This document shows positions 44,647-55,502 of a DNA stretch of 64,000 nucleotides, piece by piece; positions within the stretch are counted from its first letter, which is position 1, and every line of letters starts with the position of its first letter. The DNA comes from Prinsepia uniflora (lineage: Eukaryota; Streptophyta; Magnoliopsida; Rosales; Rosaceae). The notes under the pieces were generated by a model that was not told where the DNA came from, made no database searches, and worked only from the letters and a program-made list of their open reading frames with translations. The stretch covers positions 53,372,891-53,436,890 of the forward strand of contig CM064872.1 in NCBI GenBank assembly GCA_032719365.1, read 5' to 3'. The position numbers were made by a program, and so were the translations under genes.

Positions 44647-45633
44647 TGGTCGGCCTATGCTACAACTATCCACCTTGGGTCTGACATTTGGACGGTATCG
44701 GAGGTCCCTCGGTGTCCTCTTCCCAGTTACCACCGACCAGGCAGAATTTAGTCTTATACGACTTCTGGGAGGTCGGTATGTCCAGGATGAACTCCCCCCG
44801 TTTACTCTTCTTGCGATGACGGACGAAGACCCACTCGGTGCTCTGCTGTTGGAACCCAAAATCATACAAATACATGAGTTGGGCATAGGTCGGCTCCAGC
44901 TACAAGACCAAGCGAAAGGCTGTATAGAGGGAGCATAGCACAATCCAAACGTTAGGATTGAGCTGACCGAGTGCCACCCCCATTTTCTTTACCATCCTCC
45001 GCAACCAGGGGTGCAAAGGAAGCCTCACCCCATGATGCATAAGCTCGGTATAGAATAACGCCATACCAGCTGGAGGGTTACTCAGTCTTTCATCTCTTTT
45101 TGGCAACCTCATCGTCATCGAGTCAGGAACGCCAAACTCGATCCTCATCTTTATCAAGCCCTTCTCGGTCTCCTTGTTGACCATTTTGTCAACAGTGAAG
45201 ACGGCTCGTTCAATCAGAATGGCATCCAAGATCGACTCATCACTGGTCGGTTTCCTCTTGTTCAACCGCATTGCACCTTTGTCTCGGCCGTGGGTTAGCT
45301 TCAACGCTCGGTGTACACCCACCTTGACTATTGTCTCGGTGTCCACCAAGAGGTTGCCACCGCCCGACCGATCGGCCAGCTCAACCTCTGCACAAGTCTC
45401 CATTATCCGCCCGACTCATCGGCTGGCTCAACCTCTGCACAAGTCTCTGTTGTCCTTCTGGATGAATCGGCTTTACTGTACACTGAGTGTGCCTTATTTT
45501 GTGCCTCGGCTGAGTGGGCCTCGTCCTCACTCCCGGAGATGGGAATGAGAACTTGCATACTACTACTTGACAACTCACCGCTCTGTGAGTCGTAGCACTT
45601 ACGCTCAGATACCGAGTCACTATCGACAGACAT

Positions 45634-46494
45634 CCAAAAAAGAAAAAAAAAACAACTTAGAAGATCGACTCGAACCTACGACAATCTGACCACAAACTTC
45701 ACCAAGTTCATGACCAGTTCTTCACCTACTCCCACTTTAATCGAAAAATTGGACTTGAGGAATACTTACCGTGTTTTTTCAAAGAGGATTGTTGGTCGGA
45801 AATCGCAACCACCGTATGCACCACCGCCGAGAGCTGATCGAAAATCGTCTTTCTATTTCGACAGAGTTTTCCCACTTTTCTCACAAATGCAAAGTGAGTA
45901 AATCGGTGAAAGCTTCTCATATTTATAGAGATTGGTGCACAGACTATGAGGCGTCACCCCTCCTAGTGGCCGACACGTGTCACGACCAATCGATCTTACC
46001 GACACGTGTCAACCATCTAGCCAAGGGAGCACAACCGTCCTTCCCCACTCCACCACCGACCCTCCTGTTCTCCTTACCGAGCCCCACACACCGCTCGGTG
46101 CCCGCAACTCCCCGCGCTCCTCACAGAGCCCCGAACACCGCTAGGTGCCCGCAACTCTCCGCAGGCGCTGGACCTCGCTACCTACCCAGAATAACTCCAC
46201 GCCGAGAAAGATACACCGCCCTTACCAAGGAAACTAAGGACTGGCCCTCATCACCAACCGTGGTACCACCACCGACCGCCTATACAGCACTTGACCGACC
46301 ACATCGGTTCCGCCGAGATGCCTTCTCAAAAGACTGACCACTTTCCACTTCTTCGCCGTGACAGAGACTGTCTCGGTGGACTCTCCTGCCAGGGGACTTG
46401 GGGGACTACCTGTATACTTCCCACCAGGGTCTGGTAGAATGAGACAAGCCCCCGACCGAGAAATTTCACCTTAGTCAAGGACTTGGGGGACTTC
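45634..46494. other. 3' untranslated region of the Tat element
   Basis: Between the antisense ORF and the LTR. A G-rich GACTTGGGGGACT occurs twice (46396-46408 and 46479-46491, 83 bp apart), and the second is the functional polypurine tract position. No coding sequence is supported. The plus-strand frame at 45771-46337 has no recognisable domain. Confidence 0.5.
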
Positions 46495-46982
46495 TGTTTG
46501 CACCATATCTGACTAGACCTACTGGGCCGTATACTCAAAGCTCAAACTCCGTCCAAAGCCCAAAACCACCGTACTTACACAGCCTCAACATCAGGCCTAA
46601 TGCGGGATGCCACATGGAAGTCTATCCACCCTCGATCTGTATAACACGTGTCAGCACGCAAATCGAGGAGCATTTATCCCACATCGAAACTATGGGAATT
46701 GAACATCCTACCTACCCATACATAAGAGGTACACATTTACCAATAAAGGTAACTAATATCTACTATTCACTATTACTCTACCGAACATACCATTTACCAT
46801 TTCCTCTTACGAACAAAGTTACTGACTTGACCGTCGGAGAACCTTAGGCATGTATCACACTGGTGCCCGTACTAACGGAAAACTCGCGATTCACTTAAGT
46901 TGACAGGTTACGAGGAAGGACACGTGTCATTTGGTGATTAGACGACGAGTAATCAATAGTTGGAACATTTAAAGCTTCAACA
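46495..46982 (+). repeat. 3' LTR of the Tat element
   Basis: Starts TGTTTGCACCATATC after the G-rich tract and ends GCTTCAACA. It contains ACTTGACCGTCGGAG, a string common near the end of Tat LTRs. No 5' partner exists, so the limits are inferred from TG...CA and from the return of LTR A sequence at 46983. Confidence 0.6.
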
Positions 46983-47354
46983 TATATATATATTTATATA
47001 TGAACACAATGAACAATGAAAGGAGGTGGTGATGCTATGTTTAGGATAATTTTATGGGAGATATGAGAGAATAGTTGTGTACTTTGAATAGGCGGTTATT
47101 TTAATAAATTGTTATAAATTGTGAAAGATATAACAACGGATATACGATATGATTATAGTCAAACTAGTAGAATCCACTACTTATTGGGAAAGTGAGTTGG
47201 ACGTAAGCGGTAACTCCTTTGAAGAGTGGGTTTAATTTGGTTAATATAGTGTGAATATGAACAACAATGGCAATATCCCTTGTCTGACAAAAGTTGTCGG
47301 ACAGGAGCAGGACCCGCATAACTTTCAAGGTAAATTTAGGGACTAGTCATGTCA

Positions 47355-47936
47355 ACTTGGTATTAGAGCTTGGGTATTGCATATTTTTTTTGGAATATGA
47401 GCCTCGTGTTTCAAATATATATTTTTGACATGATTTATATAATAATAAATGGTGAAATGATTTAAATATGATTTTGAGCATAAGTTCTAAGTTTGAAATA
47501 TGGAAAATATGATGGTACGATGATATGATGAAATATGATAATTGTGATATGCTGATGAATGCATAATGACATGATTATAATGTGATGTCATGATGATTGA
47601 CTATTTGTTAGGTATGTTTCACGAAATTTTTCTAAAGGTTTGTTATGGATTTTGACCTAGATTTTGATACATGGATATGAATTCAAGGAATGAATACTTG
47701 TGATCAATGTATTTTTTTTTCTTAATATTTGTGCTTGGTTGTGCTTATGAACAATTTACCTTGGTTTGATGGGTTACGCTCAAATGTTGTATCTATGGGC
47801 GGCCACTCGGATGTTGTATTCTCGAGTGGTTGAGCAATGTTATTGATCCTCAGATGTTGTATCCCTGAGCGAACACTCAGACGTTGTACCCCCAAGTGGT
47901 TATGTGGTATGATGGTGTTGTGATGATGATGTTTCA
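47355..47936 (+). other. Internal domain A, first part, of the plus-strand Del-like element
   Basis: Begins with the primer site TGGTATTAGAGC (47358-47369; one change from TGGTATCAGAGC). Non-coding, and homologous to 58734-59385 after LTR B. It contains the hairpins CCACTCG...CGAGTGG (47803-47829). Interrupted by the LARD copy 2 insertion; continues at 55503. Confidence 0.65.
47358..47369 (+). promoter_or_regulatory. Primer-binding site after LTR A
   Basis: TGGTATTAGAGC, the initiator tRNA-Met site with one substitution, a few bases after the LTR terminus. Confidence 0.65.
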
Positions 47937-47955
47937 TGACTTGACCCATCCCAAT

Positions 47956-47990
47956 CCCCCCCCCCCCCCCCCCCCCCCCCCCCGCCCCCC
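47956..47990 (+). repeat. Poly-C tract (28 C, G, 6 C)
   Basis: The same position in the related LTR at 61388-61393 has 6 C, and at 19115 onward about 5 C. Confidence 0.9.
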
Positions 47991-49974
47991 GAGATTACCG
48001 CGGGATGTATCATGCTCCTGTCTGACACCCCGTGCCAAACCAGGGATATACCTAAACCCTCTCGGGGCTACTAGAGTACGCCAGGATCTGTTGTGGTATG
48101 TGATGTCTCAGCCTCTACTAAAGTCCGCATCCGCGATCAACCATAAGGGTATTAAAATAGTAAAAGTTGTGAGTGGACGAAAATAAAAAGTTTAAAAATC
48201 CATTTTACGAAAAGACATTTATACCCTTCACTAAAAAGCATGCATGCATCGGAAAACCAGTTATAACAACAATTTTATTTAAATCAATTCATATGACTTT
48301 TCAAATCAACACCTAATGAAAACGTTTATCAATCAAAGTCATTTCCTTAGTAGGGTCTCATCCCAAAACCAAAACACGTGGGGTCTCTGCTCAAATCAGT
48401 AAAATACAATTTAACTAATCCTCGACATCCCAGATGTCTAATCAATATTGTCACGGTCTTTAAGGCTATGAGTGCCACTCGAGGTCTCAAGTCCGAGTAC
48501 TCCCTAAGATCCACCAGTGTCCGGGTGATATGAGCGGATACTGTCCTGGGTGATATCCATATCTAGCAATCCTGATCTTGAGCCTCTCCTAGTCGGAGCG
48601 GCCCCTCTCAAGCAATGTTCGTACTCCTAGTCATGAGCCTCTCTTCGGAGCGACTACTCCTAGGCAATGCACTGTGACTACTCCAAGATACTACAAGACG
48701 TCTGAAGGAGATAATCTACTCAGAAAGATGGTGTGTGCAAAACAATAGTCAAACCAGTGGAAAATCATTATAAAACCAGTTTTACCTCAAATCCAGTTTA
48801 AAACATTTCAACAAGGACTCAGCCCGAGGTATAGTTTCCACAAACCATTTCCACAAACCGTTTCCTCAAAAACAAGATTCCCTGAATCCGATCCAATCCA
48901 AATATCATAGGGACTCTGCCCAAATCCAAATCTCATAGGGACTCTACCCAAAATCATCTTAATAGGGTCTCAAACCTGAAATCTCATTTCATAAACCACC
49001 ATTGGGACTCAAGCCAGATATCACAAACCAACTGGGCCTCACGCCCGATATCTCATAAATCAACTAGGCCTCAAGCCCGAGATCATATTTCCAAATCTGA
49101 AAGCATTTCATCAATCAAATCATTTGAAAACACAAGAACGTATAAAACCCGGCCTAAGCCCAAGGTATCACATAAAATATAAATCTCGAAATACGTGCAA
49201 GAACACATTTCCACAAGAATGTCAAAACATCGCAATCATATATATAAACCCTATGCACTCAAGGCATCTCAAATCATGTTCATAAAAAATATAAAATAGT
49301 TATGCATGCATCATATTTAGAAATCAAATGTCCACTCACAGACTATCCAAGCTGCGCGCTTGCAAGTTGCGTCGTAAGCCACTTTAGGGCTAAACCAACC
49401 TCTCCGAGTCGTCCGAACATGTCCAAAACACACTCGAAGGTCACTAAAACTTAGAAAAGTCCTAAAAAAACCCCCCAAAATTCCCGAAAAAGTCAACGTA
49501 TCCCAAACACGCTTTCCTAAACTAAAAACCTCAATTTGACCAACCAAACGATCTCTGATCGACTCGAAACCACCACCATTGGATTCAGAATGTCGAAACC
49601 TATCAAACAAGACTGTTCACACCTTGAAACTCATGCCCACACGTCCCCACGTGCTGGTTAAAGTTCCCGGTCCACTCTAGTCAAAAGTCAGCGCTGACGT
49701 CAGCAAAAGTTAACGATGACGTCATGGTCAACGGTCAAAGGCAACGGCTGACATCATGCTGACGTCAGCCTGACAGGTCTGACACCTTCTAAGTCTGACA
49801 CGTGTCAGGTTTGACTATGCCACATGTTAGCCCCTGATTGGTCCATGTGTCTGACACCTGTCAGTGCTGACTGGACCTAACATTTGCCACATAGCAGCAC
49901 CTTATTGGCCACATGGCCTGACAATCTAATAGATGATGATATCACCTGTTGATGTCATCATCGTCAACCTTGAG

Positions 49975-50498
49975 TAAGGGTGGCAATTTTTGACACGACT
50001 CGAAACTCGCACGAGATTTATCTGGGTCAACCCGCACGACTAAAATTTCTGGTCATTTTCAGGTTAACCCGTTATGAACCGTTTAATAAACAGGTGGGTT
50101 TCGAGTTAACTTGTTAACCCGTTTAATAAAGGGGTAGATTTCGGGTTAATAGTTTAACCCGTATATTGTTTTATATATTGACTCATTTAATAAAAGTGTC
50201 ATTACTAACCCATATATCTACCCATTTATCTACCTAAATACCTATTAAATCTTATAATTTAAATAGGTTAAACATGTTAAACAGGTTAAACGGGTCAAAC
50301 AGGGCATATGTTAATTGGGTTTTGAGTACGACATGTTTATTAAATGGGTTACACGGGTTACACTGGTCATTAACAAGTCGAGTTCGGGTTGGACATTATT
50401 GACACGATTATTAAATAGGTTGGGTTTGGGTTAGGTATAAATGGGTAAAACAAAGTTCATGACACGACACGACACGACACGACCCATTGCCACCCCTA
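49975..50498. mobile_element. Non-autonomous hAT-like MITE
   Basis: Terminal inverted repeats are TAAGGGTGGCAATTTT and, inverted, TAGGGGTGGCAATGGG. The perfect 8-bp TSD ACCTTGAG (49967-49974, 50499-50506) indicates the hAT superfamily. 524 bp, no coding capacity, many AACCCGTTTAA-like degenerate repeats and a GACAC(GACAC) run near the right end. The allelic position in the other LTR of the same element (54560) is empty, so it inserted after that element. Confidence 0.9.
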
Positions 50499-51406
50499 AC
50501 CTTGAGATGGGTTGACCCGTTTCTCTGTAACGGGTCGACTCAGCCCCCGACCCAACCCGATTCTAAAACCTTCAAAACTCAACCATTCTTCACCATTTTT
50601 GTTCTTATAGAGTCGAAATCTACCTAGGAACTAGCCTATCGAATAAAAAATAGGAGAAAAGGTCTAGATTTTTACCTCCCAAGCTTGAACAGTGACATCC
50701 ACTTGCAAACTCCCCTCCTGAGCTGTCCAACCATCATTCATCTCTGGTTTTTTTTTTATCCTAACAGCTCATACGAGCTCAATGAAAACCACCCAAGCGT
50801 TAGAAATAATCCCAAACGTTCCAAAACGGGTTTTGGGTTACTTGGGTTTCCTAGGTTCCTCTGCCGTCCACTGTGGTCCTGCCGTCTTTCCACCAGCCTC
50901 TGAGTCTCACTCTCACTCTCTGGTCTCAGCTGAAGAGGATGAAAATAGTTTTGGGTGGGTTTTTGTGTGGGTTTCGGGTGTGAGGAAACAAAAGGAAGAA
51001 AAAGATGAACACAAATATTTGGGGTATTGGGCCAATCAGATGAGTGACACTTATCACTCATCAATTGGTCCTCCCAAATATTCGAATCAAGCCAAATAAG
51101 CCAACTGTCAATTCCTCGGTGTGGGTAAATAGTCCCATTTTTCTTCCGTCAACCATAAATTTTCTATTTGATGTCCGAATTCGACGTGATGCCTGTCTAC
51201 TAACTCTTACCATCTCGATCTATGTAATGGTCCTCGATTTTTGTGCATTTGACCTCCATAGTCAAAAGTCAACATTTTTCCCATTCTAGGGGTAAACTCG
51301 TCATTTTACGTCGAATATCAGAAAAATCCTCGACTAATTCCCAATCAGTCTCGATAATTGCCAATTAGTCCTTAATTAATTCGGAGATTGGGGACGAGTC
51401 TTTACA

Positions 51407-53728
51407 ATCTTCCCCCATTAAAGAATTTTGTCCTCAAAATTCAAACTGGCTCAAATCCACATCCCAACTATGGAAATCTAATCCTACCTCCCACTCGAAG
51501 TGCTCTCGGGAAAATGCACACGTCCAACCGCTAACCATAGTACTCGTTTGTACTCAAATGTCACTCGACATTAACTACAATCCAACGGTCAATGTTGAAA
51601 CTCAGCTCAGTCTTATGTGACCGTAACCAACAAACTCGTGACCAACCGTCACTGGAAGCTTCCAAAGCTCGAAAACTCAACCCTTACAAACCAACTTCGA
51701 GTCTCCAAACCAAGTCTCATTTTCAAAATCTTGAGTATCCACACTTCAACTCACCGGTCAACTGATACCAAGCTGACAGGTCAATTTACCGTCCTACTCA
51801 GTTGGTAAATCGTGCCGAAAATCCAGCTAAACCAAGCTAACATACCAAGCTAACACCTTTCAGCTTTCAGCCTAACGACCCTTCTCAATCGACAACCCAA
51901 GCTAACGTCCTGCTCTCTCTAAGAGATCTCAAATCTCAGATCTCTGGTCGCTAGACGGTTTACAGTTGGAGACCGTCGTGTTAATCCAGTACTCATGGCC
52001 CCACTATCACTGCTCGAGTAACTAACAAAAACCTCGACTCACTTTAGAGTATTACCAGTGTACCTAGTAACAAACCTCGTCTAACTCAGAGTCCAATTCT
52101 ATGATCTTGACTCGAGAAAAGTCTCAAACTGTCACCTCACTCTTTCTTATGATACCAAACCGATATCTCACTCATCCTGAGTGTATATGCACCCCATCGA
52201 ATACATGCCATAGCAGGGATAACACAACTCAAACCCTAGGGTTCCTCTGGCTAACCATCGCTCTGAGATCCAGCTTGTACAATAACTGAACCCTATAAGA
52301 ATCACTATGCTCCAGTGTACAGTATACGATGTCCAGTCCACGTTCTCAACGACAACAATATTAAAACCAATCCGATTACCAACACGTCCACAACCATTGT
52401 CCAATGTGCCCTACTCACAGGTGCACACAACACACAACCACAAGGCACCATTCAGGCCTGCTCAAGAACTGCACTCACGCATAACATAGTATGGGACAAA
52501 AAACCATAAACCAATCCACGCAACACATCGGATCTAGTCCGTCTACTACATGGTTACCAGCCAATCACCCTTCAATTCTGGAGTCTATCCGTCTAATAAT
52601 GTTCTAGACAAATCATACATTCTAATTGAACGTCCTATCTGAGTTTTCCTGGTCACCAACCAACTCCAGAGATAGTCCAGCCAGTTCACTAACCAATCTT
52701 ATCCCTTGGTTCATTCCAAAGGTCAATCGACATAAGCCACCAACACGTACCAATCCCAAACCTGTTGGTTGCCTGCCTTCATTTAACGACACTCCAATAG
52801 GTGCGATAATGAACCTACCAACATCTTACTCGAGGAATCGGCTATTCATCTCTTCCTGAATGATACTCAAAGTATCATTTCATGTACCACAAAAGAACCT
52901 CTACCCGATAGTCAATACACTCATCATATCTGAGTGAGTCCCAAGTCTATCATTTTGATTAGCCACCACCAATTCCAAACTCTCTCAATCCATAACCAAC
53001 TCGATCATCCATCGTGTGATCCTCGATCCTCTCGATCGTCGTGACCCAAGCTCGTAAGCCATATAACTTGTCACCACTTACTCTATGGATTGCAGATTCC
53101 CTTCACTTAGCCCATGCTCATATCCCACTTTAGGATAATCAAAATATGATGACATCAAAATGCATCCTATGTGAGTGTAAATACCAATCCAACTACGCTC
53201 ACCACTATCTGTCTTGACATCCAAGCACCAAGAGAAATTGCAACAATATAAGCAGAAAATGATGAGTCTCATTCACCAACCAATAATATATGTTGACAAC
53301 TACTATAGTGATCTTCTCACGTTCGCGTCACTCCTTAATCCAGCTTACCCTTAACAAGCTTACACCTCCACGAGTGATGAGAAGTTCACGAGGAACTTTC
53401 AGGTGAAGTGAGTATATTTACTAGCAGTCTGGTCAGAACTAACTCCCGCAGTTCCATCGAAAGGACATTGGGTCTCCTTTCAGTGACACTCCAAGCTAAC
53501 TGATTCTCAGTGGAATTGGAAATCAAGTCCTACCATTGGACTCTTAAGTCCTCAACTCACTCGGAAATCAATCCATGTGTCCTAAAACCAATCCAACTCA
53601 AGATCAAACCTTGGTTGTCTTTTATTATACCGTTTATGCATATCCAATAGGTAGTAATGGAACCACTTGATTCTCATGTCTAAACTCTTATGGGATCAAC
53701 TCCCGCATCCAGCACTCGTGCACACTTA
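51407..53728 (-). other. Non-coding internal domain of LARD copy 2
   Basis: Homologous over most of its length to 15177-17732. For example, ACATTAACTACAATCCAACGG lies near 51570, and the CGTCACTGGAAGC and CATGCCATAGCAGG regions also match. Stops occur in all frames and no retroviral motif is present. Confidence 0.65.
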
Positions 53729-55497
53729 CCAATCAAATCATTTGAAAGCACAGGCACATATAAAACCCGGCCTAAACCCAAGGTATCACATAAAATATAA
53801 ACTTTGAAATACGTGCAAGAACACATTTCCACAAGAATGCCAAAACATCACAATCATATATATAAACCATATGCACTCAAGGCATCTCAAATCATGTTCA
53901 TAAAACATATAAAATAGTTATTCATGCTTCATATTTAGAAATCAAATGTCCACTCACATACCGTCCAAGTTGCGCGCCTGCAAGCTGCACCGTAAGCCAC
54001 TTCAGGGCTAAACCAACCTCTCCAGGTCATCTGTACCTGTCCAAAAAATACTCGAAGGTCACTACCAACCTAAACAAGTCCTAACCAAAAATCTCCAAAA
54101 TTCCCGGAAAAGTCAACGTATCCCAATCACGCTTCCCTAGGCTAAAAACCTCAATTTGACCAACCAAAAGATCTCTGATCAACCTAAAACCACCACCATT
54201 TGATTCAAAATGTCGAAAAATATCAAATAAGACCAATATCACCTCGAAATTCATGCCTACACACCTCTACGCGCCGGTCAAAGTTTCTGGTTAACTCTAG
54301 TTAAAAGTCAACGCTGATGTCAGCAAAATTCAATGGTGACATAATGGTAAAATTTCAAAGTCAGCGGCTGACATGTCTAACAGTGCCATGTGTCAGCCCT
54401 TGATTGGTCCACGTGTCAGCCCTTGATTGGTCCACGTGTCTGACCCTTATTAGTGCTAACTTGACCTGACAACTGCCAGGTAGCAACACCCTATTGGCCA
54501 CGTGGCCTGACAATCTGACAGATGATGATGTCACCTGGTGACGTCATCATCGTCAATCTTGAGATGGTTTGACTCGTTTCTCTATAACAGGTCGACTCAG
54601 CCCGCGACCCGACCCGATTCGATTCGAAAACCTTCAAAACTCAACCCTTCTTCGCTATTTTTGTTTCTATAGACTTAAAATCCAACCAGGAACTAGCCTA
54701 TCGAATCAAAAACACAAGAAAAGGTCTATATTTTTACCTCCCAAGCTTGAACAGTGACGACCACCTACAAACTCCCCTCTTGAGCTATCCAGCCATTCTC
54801 CGCCTCTAGTTTTTTTATCCTAACAGCTTGTACGAGCTCAGTGAACACTACCCAAGCATTGGAAACAACCTCAAACGTTGAAAAATTGAAACCCAAAATC
54901 AAGGTCCAAAACGGGTTTCAGGCTGGGTTTCGCGGGTTCCTCCACCGTCCATGGCTGTCTTGCCGTCTTGCCACCAGCCTCTCAGTCTCACTCTCACTCT
55001 CCGTCTCTCTCTGGTCTTACCTGAAGAGGATGAAAATGGTTTTAGGTGAGTTTTTGTGTGGGTTTTGGGTGTGAGGAAACAAAACGAAGAAGAAGATGAA
55101 CACAAATATTTGGGGTATTGGGCTAATCAGATGAGTGACACTTTTCACTGATCAATTGGTCCTCCCAGATATTTAAACCAATCCAAATAAGCCAATTGTC
55201 CAATTTCTCGGTATGTGTGAATAGTCCCATTTTTCTTACGTGAACCACAATTTTTCCGTCCGATGGCAGAATTCGACATGCCACCTATCAACGGACTCAT
55301 AATATCTCGATCTACATAATGATTCTCAGTCCTCGTGCATTTGACCTCCCGGGTCAAAAGTTAATATTTTGCCTATTCTAGAGGCAAATCGTCATTTTAC
55401 GCCGACCGTCCGAAAAATCCTCGACTAATTCCCGGTTAGTCTCGATAATCCCTAATTAGTCTTTAATTAATTTGTAGTTTCGGGACCGGTCGTTTCA
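53729..55497 (-). repeat. 5' LTR of LARD copy 2, proximal part deleted
   Basis: Aligns with about 49108-51406 of the left LTR, lacking the MITE. GTCCACTCAC is at 53948. Ends GGGACCGGTCGTTTCA followed by the TSD. Confidence 0.75.
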
Positions 55498-55502
55498 TTT
55501 CA

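Larger units (their letters stand above)
43100..45633 (-). pseudogene. Antisense ORF of the Tat element (Transposase_28-like, gypsy type)
   Basis: Minus-strand frames start near 45633 (MSVDSDSVSERK) and continue to about 43100. The best part is 44900-45403 (167 aa), with MALFYTELMHHGVRLPLHPW and ALGQLNPNVWIVLCSLYTAF. This is the layout of the plant putative gypsy-type transposase domain (PF04195), which occurs in 3' or antisense ORFs of Tat elements and whose role is not known. A charged, probably coiled-coil region follows. A complete Cassandra element interrupts it at 43932-44646, and further frame changes are present. ETCAEVE-ADxSGG is tandemly repeated near 45385-45450. Confidence 0.65.
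36397..46982 (+). mobile_element. Degenerate Tat-lineage Ty3 element with dual RNase H, tandem array and antisense ORF
   Basis: The order is partial gag, protease, reverse transcriptase, RNase H, a second (archaeal-type) RNase H, integrase, a 116-bp tandem array, an antisense ORF, a G-rich tract and a 3' LTR. The second RNase H before integrase marks the Tat lineage. The 3' tandem repeats and antisense ORF resemble Grande/Retand-type members. The 5' LTR and start of gag are absent, so the left edge is a truncation. It lies in LTR A with A/T-rich flanks, so a TSD cannot be read. Stops occur throughout. Confidence 0.82.
32259..47354 (+). repeat. Del-like LTR A (plus strand), split by two insertions
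   Basis: The pieces 32259-33346, 36372-36396 and 46983-47354 align in order with LTR B (56879-58733). Shared strings include GAATACGTAGATAGGC, GGACATGTGAAAC, GAGTCCTTGAACCATGGC and TGGAATCCACTACTT-like sequence. About 110 bp at the 5' end and a further roughly 310 bp (matching 57177-57500) are missing. It ends at 47354, just before the primer site. The two inserts are a solo LTR and a Tat element. Confidence 0.7.
47937..51406 (-). repeat. 3' LTR of LARD copy 2
   Basis: 3470 bp including the 524-bp MITE and its TSD. Starts TGACTTGACCC and ends GAGTCTTTACA. The GTGAGTGGAC/GTCCACTCAC pair is at 48169 and 49330. Its distal part matches 53729-55497 closely. Confidence 0.82.
47937..55497 (-). mobile_element. 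Non-coding Del-like element (LARD), copy 2
   Basis: Bounded by the perfect TSD TTTCA (47932-47936 and 55498-55502). The left (3') LTR is 47937-51406, followed on its right by a purine tract (plus strand CTTCCCCCATT) and a non-coding internal domain like that of copy 1. The right (5') LTR is only its distal part (about 53729-55497). A deletion has removed the primer site and about 1.2 kb of that LTR. No gag or pol is present. The left LTR carries a hAT-like MITE and a 28-C tract. Confidence 0.82.

Noticed and set aside
45771..46337. 188-aa proline-rich plus-strand frame
   Set aside because: No domain. It lies in the 3' non-coding region of the Tat element, opposite the start of the antisense ORF.
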